The notes: generated from the sequence alone by a model not told the origin. A stretch of 28,874 bases of DNA from Dipetalonema caudispina (GCA_013365325.1 JABVXV010000540.1:1-28874); one strand, 5' to 3'. Counted from the stretch's first letter, positions 1 to 11,533 are shown. A program made the numbers and translations.

Positions 1-138
<138 letters not shown>

Positions 139-1597
139 GCGATAGTGATATGTCCACGACATTATATTTTGATGATTTGTTTATTATTAAATATAGCAAA
201 GTTTGCCTCATTCTTGCCCCTTACGAGGATTAGCAAAATTGTTTATAGAAATTCACAGATTTTAAGAGCTTCTTTCTGTAAGAAGCGAATTTTAGCTACT
301 AATACTTTCGTTTAATGCATATCATCATAGTGGTTGCTTGCAAAAATTTCTCTCAATTTTATGAAATTTTCAGTCCAAATTAAATCCTCAAATATATGAA
401 TATAAATTTACCTCACTTTATCAACTGCTTCATATTTTATTCGCTATCATAAATGTATATATATATATATATATAAAATATAATATTAACACTTTAGCTA
501 AATGTTTGCCATTTTAAAATGGATGTAAACTTCTCACTTTTCCTTAGTTTAAATTATCGGTTAATTGATAATTTCATTTCTCATATATATTAACAATAAA
601 CTTTTCATAATTAAGATTTCTATAAATTTTCAGTCATTTTTGAAATTTCAAATTTATATCGATAAAAAAATATCATTGTTTTGAAATTTATTCAATAATT
701 TTTAAGTTTTTTCTATTAAGAACTTCTTTGTTTATTTAAAAAAAAATGATAACTTTTTTCATAAATTGTTTTTTTTTTTATTTTCGTTGAATTCATTTAT
801 TTTTCGTTGATATTTCATTACATTAATTTATTTATTTGCTCCAATTTTTTGTCTTTTCATTTCCAAGATTATCCATTTAGGCTTTTTATTTTAATATAGC
901 GTAACGAGCAAAGATAAATATATCAATCAGTGTACCATAGCTATACGTTATTGTTGTCAACCTCTTAAATGAGACAAAATGAGAGAGAGAGAGAGAAAGA
1001 GAGAAGAAGAGAAAGGAAAAGAGAATTCAAAATATTAGCTGTCAAATCATTTCATTTAATTTAACCATCTATCCATCTATCCATCCATCTAATCCTTCCT
1101 TTCATTCATTCATTCATTTATCCATCCGTTCATTCGTCTATCTGTCCATTCATTAAATTTCAGTTCTTTTTGATGGTTTAAATTTCTTATCTATAATTCA
1201 AACTGTAAGTAAACTCTTCTAAATGTTACTACTTCTGAAAAAGCGAAGGTTGCATCTGTTAACTGTCCTTTCCATCATTATATTCTGTATTTTTATTGCA
1301 TTTCAGGTGAAATTTTACAAGAAATTATTTATCAGAAATTTGAATAATTTTCTTACAAAAATAATTTGAGTTGAAATTCGTTCGTCATTTCATTTATTAC
1401 GAATAAGAATGAAAAGCATTAGAATAGAATTGAAATTTTATTGAAAAAAAAAAAAGTAATTTACTTAGCATTTGTCCTTTTTGAATAGCAATAATAGCTT
1501 GGCATTTGTGGAATTAGCCATCGAAAAATTTGCCATTCTTTTAAACTTTATTAGATTTCTTTTTTGCCCTTTTTCATCCATTAACAAACATCACTGA
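139..1597. other. Non-coding flank, no gene seen
   Basis: This is A+T-rich sequence without a supportable open frame. It contains a (TA)n run near 454-475, a purine-rich GA stretch at about 978-1025, and a C/T-biased ATCC/ATTC tetranucleotide tract at about 1065-1155. No splice-supported exon was recognised on either strand. Confidence 0.6.
1065..1155. repeat. ATCC/ATTC tetranucleotide repeat
   Basis: The tract consists of imperfect runs of CATC, TATC and CATT tetranucleotides. Examples are the ATCTATCCATCTATCCATCC block, then four CATT units, then CCATCCGTTCATTCG. It is a degenerate simple repeat. Confidence 0.8.
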
Positions 1598-1950
1598 TGT
1601 TGATTATTATTGTTGTCATTGTTGTTGGTGATAATGTATGATGATGTTGATAATGATGACGATCTCAACGATGATAATGATGATGAAAGTAATGATGATC
1701 ATTATGAAGATAATAATAATGATAATAATGGTGATGATTTTAATGCTGACTATGTTGATAATATTGAGGATAATAATGCTGGTGATAAAGGTAAAGATAA
1801 CAATGGAATGATAATTATGATAATGCTAATGAAGGTGATAATGATGATGATGATGAAGAAAACAATGATAATGGTAATTGATGGTAACGATAGTAATGAT
1901 GATAATGGTAATGGTGATGATAATGGTAATTGTAATAGTGAAATTGTAAT
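1598..1950 (+). repeat. GAT/AAT low-complexity block with spurious Asp/Asn ORF
   Basis: The plus strand is dominated by GAT, AAT, GGT and ATG triplets (cryptic simple repeat). A 114-codon frame through it starts at 1610 on a TTG and encodes almost only Asp, Asn, Met, Gly and Ile. The skewed composition follows from the triplet repeat, and there is no splice signal or recognisable domain. I read it as non-coding. Confidence 0.75.
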
Positions 1951-3344
1951 TTAGTATTGTGTTTTACATCTTCGAGTTTTTGATCCAGTATTTTGATGAC
2001 TTGTAATTATTCAATCAAATTTGTTAACTTTTTAGCAAACATACCGATGCAACTTTCCCATTTACTCTCCTCATATTCATTTCTTGGCTTTTTTTTTTAG
2101 AAGTACCCTATTTGGTTCCCATTAGTTCCCAATGGAATCACTACCATAAAAAGGAAAGAAATCAGTTTAACACTAAATTTAACTAAAATTCATCAAATGA
2201 GATGTCTTCCAACCAATTTCATCCACCAATACCGCTACTATCAGTTTAAAATGCCTTTTTAAGTAAACATCATTTCGAATTATCCAAACGTTCTATCTAT
2301 TTTTTTTTCTTTTTTTTCCACATTCTTCCTCAAATTTCCTTCCTAAATTTGCAATAAAAAACGATAGAAAAAAAAAAGATGAAAAAAAAGCTATCAATAC
2401 TAACAAAATATTATAAAGTTCAAATATTTGTTTCATTTTTTTTTTCCTCGTATTTTACTTTATATTTTGAATTTTTGATAATTATTTCGAGTACTTATTA
2501 AATTAGATACGGGGAAAAAAAAAAAAGAATGAACTGTAAAATATTGCACAATAAATATAACTGTTTATGATGGAAAAGGGATGCAAGCACATTATGGAAT
2601 GCTATTTATAAAAATTAGCATATATGAAAGAATAAAAAATAAATTTTCCCAAAAATATTAATATTTATTGTCTTACCAATAAATAAATTGTATTTGGCAA
2701 GAAATATGATAATTAAAATTAAAATTTATTAAAACATAACTAATATAGTAGGCATTGTTTTGTTTTTTTATTTTTTATAAAATAATTTGAAATATTCTAC
2801 ATCAGAAGTGTTAGGAATTTGGATGTAATGAAATTTTTAAAGTAAAAGTTTTAAAATTAATCGTTTTTAAAATAAAATCTTAAAAATTTAATATTCAATT
2901 AAAAATCTCATATGGAAAAGGGAAGCAATCATTGCAAAAAAGATAAAAAAAAAAAAAAAAAATATTCTTCTGCTAACGACAAAGAGAAAAAAAAAAAAAG
3001 AAAGCTAAAGCGGAAAATTTGTCACATTTTCATTTATGATACAAAATTTCTAACTAATCATAAACTTGAAATGCTTTTCTATTCTCTGCCATCTATTCCT
3101 ATTCTTTTTAGAACAATTTTAAAAGAGGACAAAATAAATCCAAATATTGGTGACAATATTACATAACTAACAATATGAATGATGATCCATTCACTATGAG
3201 GACATTTCCATTTTCCTTACTTTTTTTTTCTTTCTAAAAAAAATTTTTCACTAAAAAGAAAATGACAACAAATAGTTCAGTTATTCAACTATCAATAGTT
3301 CTTTCATAATTTGCCTATACTATCATTTGTTTTATTATAAATTA
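1951..3344. other. Non-coding flank, no gene seen
   Basis: This is A+T-rich sequence with many short A or T runs. The only longer frame (2912-3166, plus) is lysine-rich because it runs through A tracts. I see nothing else that can be named. Confidence 0.55.
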
Positions 3345-3665
3345 TTTTTTTAACTTATCACATCTATCAAGTATTTTACCGTATCCTATCTATCAATTAT
3401 TTTACCGTAACTTATCTCTGTTAAATTATATCATAGCTATCATTTGTTCTATTGTGAACTTATCCTTATCTTATCATAGCTATCGTTCGTTTTGTCATAT
3501 TTTCTGCTTAGTATGATTATCATTTATCTCATTATAATTTATCCCTATTCTATCATAGCTATCATTTATTTTATCGTATCCTTATTATAGCTATCAATTG
3601 TTTCATTGTAACTTATCCTTATCTTATCCTATCAATAGCTATCATTCATTTTATCACGACCTTCT
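3345..3665. repeat. Degenerate ~40-bp minisatellite
   Basis: A unit resembling TATCATAGCTATCATTTGTT, followed by CTATTGTGAACTTATCCT, recurs imperfectly. The core ATAGCTATC appears near 3433, 3476, 3556, 3590 and 3638. More diverged copies precede and separate these. The spacings are roughly 40 bp or twice that. No frame crosses it openly, so it is a decayed tandem repeat. Confidence 0.7.
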
Positions 3666-6600
3666 CATATTTAGTGATAATCAACCATTTAAACAGTGCT
3701 TGAAATTTGTTCATCAAATTCTTTTTTATTAAAGTTTATTTTATAGATTTTGCAATAATAATTGTATTCCAATTGCTAAACAAAATTATTCATTCATAAA
3801 ATGAAGCAAAGAAAAGATACCAATTGTAATTTATTGTAAAATATCTGCAATAATTATTATTTTAAAATTAATTATCAAAAAATTTATAATAAAGGTATTA
3901 TCATTATTTGCATTATTTTCTATCAATAAATTACTATCGACAAGTAAATATTGCAATCTTCCCTTTTTTTTTTTTTTTTGTTGCTCATATTTTGTCATAT
4001 TGTTTGTATTTTATTAAAATTTAAATTTGTTCTAAATTGTAATTTTCATTTCGCCCTCTTTTTCTCTCTCTTTTCCTCTCATCTAAATGATGATGATTGT
4101 ACAAACAGATAATAAATGATAGTTAAATTGTGCATTGTTTAAATATCATCAATACGGTAACAAGTGATAATATTGGAAGGATACGGTTAAATGATTGAGC
4201 ATAAATTATTAATTCTATCATCAGCTTCGTTAATCTTATACTTAAAGCTTTATAATGAGATTTACCATTCACTAACCAAACTAATTTGTCTTTTCCATCT
4301 AAGCATTCCCTGTCATTTTTAAGCATGTTTCAATCTTCAAGAATTTATTATCCAGCATATATTGGCATTTCTCCTTCTTTCCCTTTCTTTTTCCCTCTCT
4401 CTCTCTCTCTCTTTTTAAGGTTAGTAAAAACCTGAAATTCCAAAATTCTTGAAAAGACCTTCTATATATATATGTATATATAATCGATCATCAAATATTC
4501 CATATGAAATTAAAAATTTGTGTTTATTTAAATGTAATATTATCTTAAAAATTTAATTTAATATTTGTATGAAATATTAGAAATTATGTTCAAATTCATT
4601 TTTCCTTTTTTCCTTTTAATTCTTGCAAATAATAAACTATAAATGGAAGTGAAAATATGATTGGGATTATTTGCGTATCGCAATAAACAAAATTGAAATA
4701 TTCCATTGCTTTTAGATTTAAAGAGCTTTTAACTTGACAAGAACATTTTGACTAAAAGTTGTCACTCTATTTACTAATCTATAATGTACATTTCCTTCGT
4801 TCTTTTGGGACTTTCGTTGATATTTTCGATATTTTGATTTACCTCATACTACAAGAGAATATATTCAGGTAATTGGTATCAAATATATTCAGTTTAAACT
4901 TTTGCTGTACAAAAAATTGTATTAATTAAATATGAACTGTTTTGTTTAAATCTAATCTTTATTATTAAGGTACACAAATAATTAATTGATTAAAAAACCC
5001 AAAGTATATTAATGTGTTAGTTCGATTCAATTTAAAATGCTTAAAATTTGTAATTGCAATACTTCCGATCAGTTGAATATCAAATGCCGAGATCGTTTCA
5101 TGCTATGATAACGTTTATCATTGGTTTAGCTAATTTTTTTTCCCTTCAATTCTTGAATCTTTATCAAATATCACAGAAATCCTTGTCATATATCATTATC
5201 ATTATCGTAATTTTTGCAGAGGGCTTGTTATCATCACTAATCATATGAATATCACTCGATGATAGAAAATGTCCGTCCATTATCAATCAAAATTTGCATA
5301 CAATAATCTATTTAATAGATTTCACGTTTTTAACAACAAATTTATCTCTCTCACTCATTGTATTTTATCGGATTATTTTCAACTAAAAGTTAAACTGAAA
5401 AAAAGAAAGTTGCAAACATTAAGATTTAATCACTTCCTTCATACTTTCTTGTTAGACCTGATCATATGTATACAGGAAAATTTTTGAGAAATTATCATTA
5501 TTTTTATCATCTATTATCACTAGCATTATTACTACTACTATTACAATTACAATTATCATTATCAGGAAACAAAAATAATATAAATTAATATTTTCATCGT
5601 TTTCCATATATGTACATATACATATGTGTGTGTGTGTGTGTATATATATATCATAATAAATCATAGTAATAATAGATATTAGTAATAGATTCTATAAAAA
5701 TTCCATAATCACTAAATTTCATTTCAAATAATTATTCATTTTATCAACCAAAGAAAAGAAGGAATTAACAAGATATGACATGTATCATTTCGTGATCCGA
5801 AACGATATTTATATCATTCTCTTTCATATCATTTATTTATGAAATTATTTTTTGCATCTTTATTTACTACAATCATTTAATCAATAATAATTATGCAAAT
5901 TTCTTACAGTTTAAATTTATCCAATAATTCATTGATAGGTAAACAATAATGAAAAAAGTTAATAAATACATTATGATCCAAATATAATAAAATGATAAAT
6001 ATTAGAATTTACATAAACGAAATATAAAGTAAAACTTATTATACTGTTAGTTATTTCAAGTAAGCTAAAAAAATTTTGGCCAAATCTTGATGAGATTGCA
6101 TCAGATAAGACTTAAAAAAAGAAAAAAAAAAAAAAAAAAATGAGGTCTAGTCCAATAAAATAAATGAAATGGACGATTTGACAATTGATATCGTTTAGCC
6201 AATTTCTGAAAATCGGTGCTAATCCTTAGGGGGAGATATATGATTGATTTAGAAATGGACAGAAATGCAAGAACGACAACTATCACATTTATTATTGTTA
6301 AGAGATCAATTAGTTAATTGTTGCTATTTCAACTATTACATTCTTTCTGCTTCAAATGGCTTTGTAACAATTCATATTACAAGTATTTAGTAATTAATTA
6401 ATTTGAAAACATTTTGATGTTATTATGGAATTACTAAAATTTCGATGGTATCAAAATTGTACGAATTCTTTACACTGTTTGTATTCATGAAAAAATATGC
6501 ATCAATTTAGGATAAGCCGATAAACTGATTTTTTTTTTCCGATTTACCTCAACATTATTGATGATTCTGTAATCTCAATATATATCACTTCGATTTTCTT

Positions 6601-6850
6601 TTTTTTTTTGAAAGAAGCAATAAAAGTACAAATAATAAGGGAAAGTTTAAAAGCTTTTGTTTTTCAACGAAACGTTCCTTTTCTCGCTTTTTTATTTGAA
6701 ATTATTTCAAAAGTATTAAAATTTTTCAGGATATTTATAATTATGAATTTGTATGCTGCTTACTTATGTAAACATATGATGAAAATTTGACGTAAGTCTG
6801 GGAACAAATTCAGTCTTACAAACTATATTAATTCATTTATTCCACTTGAA
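3666..6850. other. Upstream flank of HOT-like gene, no gene seen
   Basis: This is A+T-rich sequence 5' of the plus-strand ODR-2/HOT-like gene. It presumably includes its promoter, but no core element stands out. A (GT)n(AT)n microsatellite lies at 5623-5651. Frames of 60-72 codons (minus 4123-4326, plus 5054-5248, plus 5269-5487, minus 6101-6286) have no domain, no coding-like codon use and no good splice context. An acceptor-like TTTTTCAG ends at 6729 and a strong donor-like GTAAGT begins at 6791, but every frame between them is stopped. They could mark a non-coding 5' exon or a trans-splice site. Confidence 0.5.
5623..5651. repeat. (GT)n(AT)n microsatellite
   Basis: An alternating TGTGTG run passes directly into TATATATA. 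It is a compound dinucleotide repeat. Confidence 0.9.
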
Positions 6851-6946
6851 ATGGTCATATTACAAATTATCACTTATCATGCAACTATATCAAATTATCA
6901 TTCTATTAATAACACTTTCAATGCAAACAATCGTTTATGCAATTAA
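6851..6946 (+). promoter_or_regulatory. Possible overlapping upstream ORF of HOT-like mRNA
   Basis: An ATG at 6851 opens a 31-codon frame, +1 relative to the signal-peptide ATG at 6879. It overlaps that exon completely and ends with TAA at 6944-6946, exactly abutting the exon-1 donor GT. If the 5' end of the mRNA lies upstream of 6851, ribosomes would meet this ATG first. If a spliced leader is added between 6853 and 6878, it is irrelevant. Confidence 0.25.
6879..6946 (+). CDS. HOT-like exon 1: signal peptide
   Basis: The exon has 22 codons plus two bases. It starts at ATG 6879, carries an uninterrupted hydrophobic core and ends in VYA, a good signal-peptidase site. The donor GTAAGC follows. 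The two leftover A bases join the first base of the next exon to make Lys23, directly before CFTCAS. This start was chosen because it supplies the required phase-2 donor and a signal peptide in the same frame. No other upstream frame did both. Confidence 0.75.
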
Positions 6947-9900
6947 GTAAGCTTTTTAATTCCTAAAATAAAAAAAAAAAAAAAAAGGATAGAATAATTG
7001 ATAGTATGTAATAAAGAATTTCATTCTACTCTTTCGTTTACTAGAAATGATTGTTTAGAAAAATATCAAATTATTTCTTTTTTTTTTTTAATTTTTAAAT
7101 TTTTCACCTTTTCATTGTCATATTTATTTGTCACATAATGAAATAACTAATAATATATAAATAAAGCTTCCTTTCTTTTTTTTTTATGTTCTATTAAATA
7201 ATATATAAAATTTTGAAATTCGCTTTGTTTTTTTTTTCAGATGCTTTACGTGTGCATCAACCGATTATGAACCTTTGTTTGCACGTTTTACAGCTTTTCG
7301 ACATTCCGCAAATATTCCACGTTTTGGTGAATTTTGTGATAGCTTGGAACAATTACAAGCATTTGCACCATTAATTAAATGCTCCTCAACATGTATTTCC
7401 ATTATGGAACCACAGTATTTCGGCGGTAAGTGTTACAAAAATATAGCTAAAGAGTATACGGTAAAAAGTATTTATGTACTGTTAATATTTGTACAAATTA
7501 CTGTAAACTTTTTTTTGCTTTTTCTTACGTAAATTTTTAATGTTTTCATTTAGTTTTTTAGCAAATTAAAAAATTTTTTTTTCTTTAGCAAATTAAAAAA
7601 AATGAAAAAATCATTTTTTTTTTCAAAAAAAAAAAAATTATTTTGAAGAAAAATAAGACAAACAAATCAAGATTTTTCTTAATTAGGAAATTAAACAAAG
7701 TAGTCTATTATAATTAACGAACAGTTTTAGCTTTAAATAATTAATTACTCATTTTTACCAAATAATTGATGGAGCAATATAAGAATTTCTTTTTGGATAT
7801 TCAAATCTAACCAAAGCTTCAATCAAACTAAGGATAAAATTCGAATAGCATTTGTAGATTCAGAAAGTAAAAAAAAAAAAGGAAAGAAAATTATATCAGC
7901 TAAAATTCAATCTTTTTCCTACTCGAAATTAAAATGTGAACACAAAATATTACCATGTAAAGTTTTTTAGCAATCTAAATTTAATAATTTCATTTTTTTT
8001 TCTGGACTTTTTTCCAAAAAATCAATGAATTTTAAAAATTAAGGAGGAAAAAAGGAAAATAAAAATTAAAATTATACTTTCAGGTGTACAATCAGTAAAT
8101 ACACCTTATACATATATTCGTGGTTGTGCAGAGAGAATTTTCAATTCAATTCGAAATCATCCACCTGAAGTAGACTTTCTTCATTCCGAAGCAATATGTC
8201 TTAAACTTCCATTGTCTCAAATTTGGCCATCAATTCAAACCGATGAGCATGTACAGGTTGATACCATTGATATCAATAAATACCAATCTAATTGTTATTG
8301 ATTGGGTGATAATTGATTACATCTTTCTTATCAATTTGACGACCATTTCTTGATTTTTAATGAAAAGAAAAATTTGATTCCAAAAAAAAAAAATTTTTTT
8401 ATTTTTTTTTAATAGATTAGTATTGATTATTAATGCTTATTCAATTTTAAAATCCATTTATCAAGAGAAGGAGAATTACAATACAAGAAAAATGATCATT
8501 TAGAAATTATTTATTTAAATCTAAATGGAAGAGGAAGTTTGTAGCATAACTAAAAAATCTGGACAAATTTTTGTAATTAAATCATGTATTTTTTTAAAAT
8601 TTTTTTTCTGAACTTCAAACTTAAGAAATTTAAATTCCAAATCCTAAAGTTTAATTCCTCAGGTTACAAATTCCATAAATTTCAAGCTTTGTGAGTCTTT
8701 TATATATACGACTGTCATTTGCATAAGTTATACACATATGTGTAAAATTTTGTGTCTTTTTAATCTAAAATATGCTGAAACTAATAAAATTATCATTTAT
8801 TTATTAAATAAAAGGAAAACAAAAGTGCATTTTTTTTTATTTCATATACCATTACTTTTCCGTAATAATAATTTTAAGAAATTAAAAACGATTAATGAAG
8901 AAGGAAGAAAGGAGAAGATGAGAAACTTGGATTTTTAAATTGATTTACCTGATAACACTTAATTAATTGATATGAATTTGTTTTTGGACTGCAGAAAAAT
9001 TTATACCAGTAGCTGTAGCTGTTATTGAATTTAAAATTTATCAATCATATTTTTAATTCATATTTACAGGGATGAAAAAATAGCAGATTTGTTCAAAGTT
9101 TGTTGTATTTTAAATTTTTTAAAAAAGGAACAAATCTTTTTGAATTTTTAATTTTTCTTTTCTGTGTTTGTAATGATAAGCAAAGTATTTAACTTCAAAC
9201 GATTAATAATTTATGTCTCAACACTTAACAAATTTTAAATTTGTTAACAAATAAACTCTTACAAAGTTTCATTTATTAATTTTTTTTCTTCTTTTTGTGA
9301 ACAACTTATTGAATGCAAAATTGATGCAAGCATGAAAATTATTTGCAAAGTTTCATTTAGATGTGCCAAAAATTCGAGAAATATTATAAAAATCGCAATG
9401 TGCTTATACTTATTTATTTTGTAATGAATGTATTGACAGTAATGATAATTGTGGTATGAATATCGTGATTATCATGATTATTTATCACAATTATCATTAT
9501 TGCTAATCATGATCAGAAACTATGACACAAAAAATAACCGTGATCAGTAAGTATGAAACATACGCAACCATGTATACACATAATCACGATTAGCAGCTAT
9601 GATATATATACATAATCATTATCAGCACAATACGTACTTTATCATAATCTAACAACTATGGTATACACATAATCATGATTCAGAAATTATGATTATGCGT
9701 AATCAAAGTTAAGCAATTGTGATATATATATATGATTTGAACTTAATAGTTATGTTGTTGCCGTAATCTATTGATATACAATTTCAAACAACTCTTATCA
9801 ATCTTTATCTTTTTTTTCTAAATACATGAAGATTTCGATTGCTTTAGTATTTTAGTAAAGATTATTTTTTGATATTTTAATAAGGTTATTTACATACAAA

Positions 9901-10546
9901 GATTGGAAATTTTTAAATAAAAGATAATTTGATGGGGAATTATAAAGGATAATCATTTGATTTAATTTAATTTAGTCAGAATTTCTTTAAATTTGTTTAA
10001 AATTCAATTTTAATAATCTTAAAAATATTTGCAAATATTTAAAAAAAATAAATCTTCTCCTTTATTTTGTAAATGATAGCATGATTGATAAATTTCTTAT
10101 CTCGACTAATATCACTAGAATTAATATCACTGTTACTCATACCCTTGCTATCATTACCACTTATTATTCATTCTTTTATTTGATACATTTAAAGTGATAA
10201 ATAAATTTTGATAACTTTTCATAAAAAAAATTAATTGCGTGATTTTTTTTTTGTCTTGAAAAACCAACAATCAGTTTGATTTATTCAATTAATGAATAAT
10301 TTATTGGATAAAATATACGAATTTCGCTGTGATAGTGCAATTTACAATATTTAAATTTTGTTGAAAATTTTCAAATTTCAGGTCTGTTCCTGCAAAAGTG
10401 ATGCATGCAATACGAATACTGCAGCTGTGAACAGTAGTAATTCAACTATTGTTACATTTTTTAAACCAATTTATCCACTTCTTCTTACTACCATACTGGT
10501 ACCACTGTTAAATTTGTTAAATATTAATTTAATATCAATTGGATAA
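6879..10546 (+). CDS. ODR-2/HOT-family Ly6-like GPI-anchored protein (4 exons, 196 aa)
   Basis: Exons are 6879-6946, 7241-7425, 8084-8256 and 10382-10546, with GT-AG introns of phases 2, 1 and 0 that join into one open frame. Residues 1-21 are a signal peptide (MQLYQIIILLITLSMQTIVYA). The mature domain starts near CFTCAS (24-29). It contains FCDS (Cys55), KCSSTCISIMEP (Cys70, Cys74), YIRGC (Cys99), Cys123 and a terminal VCSCKSDACN (Cys144, 146, 151). This gives ten cysteines and the CN ending typical of Ly6/uPAR domains. NSS (159) and NST (162) are glycosylation sequons. The hydrophobic C-terminus after about residue 166 fits a GPI signal. CFTCAS..YE, EP..GG and YIRGC match the nematode ODR-2/HOT family (ODR-2 acts in C. 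elegans olfactory neurons). I infer a cell-surface, probably neuronal protein. Which HOT member it is cannot be told here. C. elegans odr-2 has alternative first exons, so others may exist upstream. Confidence 0.82.
7426..8083 (+). other. HOT-like intron 2
   Basis: This intron has donor GTAAGT and acceptor ATACTTTCAG. It contains several opposing A and T tracts around 7575-7640 that could pair, and otherwise nothing recognisable. Confidence 0.75.
9440..9499. repeat. Perfect 14-bp inverted repeat (hairpin)
   Basis: The left arm TAATGATAATTGTG (9440-9453) is matched exactly by its reverse complement CACAATTATCATTA (9486-9499) across a 32-base loop. The loop itself contains the palindrome ATCATGAT. 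The hairpin lies in intron 3 immediately before the minisatellite. Confidence 0.85.
9504..9775. repeat. Intronic ~31-bp degenerate minisatellite
   Basis: Units resembling AATCATGATTAGCAACTATG, followed by ATATACACAT, begin near 9504, 9534, 9582, 9613, 9646, 9670, 9700, 9734 and 9764. Most spacings are 30-34 bp. Copies differ by substitutions and small indels. The AATCATGAT core is also related to the adjacent hairpin. Confidence 0.75.
10382..10546 (+). CDS. HOT-like exon 4: Ly6 terminal cysteines and GPI signal
   Basis: The exon has 54 codons plus TAA. It opens with VCSCKSDACN, the last three cysteines and the terminal Asn of the three-finger fold. A Ser/Asn/Thr-rich linker follows with two N-glycosylation sequons and a probable GPI omega site. 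It ends with a hydrophobic stretch (TILVPLLNLLNI) reaching almost to the stop, as in cleaved GPI-anchor signals. Confidence 0.82.
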   Translation, partial: VCSCKSDACNTNTAAVNSSNSTIVTFFKPIYPLLLTTILVPLLNLLNINLISIG

Positions 10547-10687
10547 TTTTGATTTTTGGAATTTTAAAAATGAGAAAATTCCTAGTTTAAATGTCAATTA
10601 CATAAATAGTAAGTGAAATGCAAAGATGTCAAATCGATTTATTGTTAAATGTTAAATCGATGATTAAAAAAAGAAAAAACAACTTCG

Positions 10688-10693
10688 AATAAA
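10688..10693 (+). terminator. AATAAA polyadenylation signal of HOT-like gene
   Basis: A canonical AATAAA lies about 140 bases after the TAA stop at 10544-10546. It is the first such hexamer downstream of the gene and is followed by T-rich sequence. Confidence 0.5.
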
Positions 10694-10849
10694 ATGATAT
10701 TCGGGAAAACTCGAAAAAAAGTCACCTTGTCTCCTTTTCTTCTTTTTTTTTTTTGCTCAAAAGATTTTTTTGCAAAACACCGTGTCTTTCAAAATTGTTG
10801 AACATACTAAATTTGACAAAATTTTGATAGCTTTAAAAAAAAATTATTT

Positions 10850-11115
10850 CAAAAATTTCTTTCTTTCCTAAAATTTCGACTTTTTTTCCTACAAAGTGTA
10901 ATAGTTAAAGACTGAAAAAAATTTTTTTTTTTTTTTGGAAATTTCAACTTTGCTTCTTTCACATATGATTCAGCATTTCTGTCACTTATTTTTGGAGAAA
11001 AATTTCAGTCAAATTTTTTCCACTTTTTGAAAAAATTCCAATTTTTTCCCCCTGTTCCTTTCAAAACTTTCAATTTTTCTTCCAATATTATCCAAGAAAT
11101 TTCAACCTTTTTTCA
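10850..11115. repeat. T-rich degenerate motif repeated about five times
   Basis: A core resembling GAAATTTCAACTTTTTTTCC occurs imperfectly near 10870, 10939, 11001, 11062 and 11095. It could be an old tandem repeat or compositional noise in T-rich sequence. Confidence 0.4.
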
Positions 11116-11533
11116 TGTCTCATTTTGAGAAACTCATTAAAGGGCTAATGTTATATTTGGCTTATTCTATTCGTAAGTTTTGTTTTTGTATTCCTATTTT
11201 CTTTTCAAATCACTTATCAATAATCATTACATTGAATTTATTGATAGGGTAATTTTATTCTTTTAATATCTGTACCATTTTGCTTTATTCAAATTTCTTC
11301 ATTTCCCTATTGTATTCTTGCGTTCTTTTCCCTTTTTCTCCCCTCATAATATATTTTTTATTTCTTATTTTTATAAATTTAACTTACATGCACTTCTTTT
11401 TTCATTGTTCCCTTAATGGATAATGGAATTTCTAATTTGATGTAATTATCAATTGAGAGTACTGTCAAATGTTGATTGATATTTTGTTGCAAACTTACTG
11501 ATATCCCTAATTTGTTTGTTCCATTTCGATTAG

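Larger units (their letters stand above)
8257..10381 (+). other. HOT-like intron 3 (2.1 kb)
   Basis: The donor is GTTGAT (weak) and the acceptor is AAATTTCAG. This longest intron of the gene holds a poly(A)/poly(T) inverted tract at 8382-8411, a 14-bp-arm hairpin at 9440-9499 and a ~31-bp minisatellite at 9504-9775. A 66-codon frame at 8738-8938 has no coding character. Confidence 0.72.

Noticed and set aside
1610..1954. Asp/Asn-rich 114-codon frame
   Set aside because: Product of a GAT/AAT triplet repeat. Starts on TTG, and no domain.
4123..4326. 67-codon minus-strand frame
   Set aside because: No recognisable family, no splice context, and length expected by chance.
5015..5035. AGTTCGATTCA resembling a tRNA B box
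   Set aside because: No matching A box, acceptor stem or cloverleaf around it.
5082..5248. Signal-peptide-like frame (MPRSFHAMITFIIGLANFF) as alternative first exon of the HOT-like gene
   Set aside because: The only phase-2 donors in it are weak (GTTTAT too early, GTCATA). The exon at 6879-6946 has a better donor and cleavage site.
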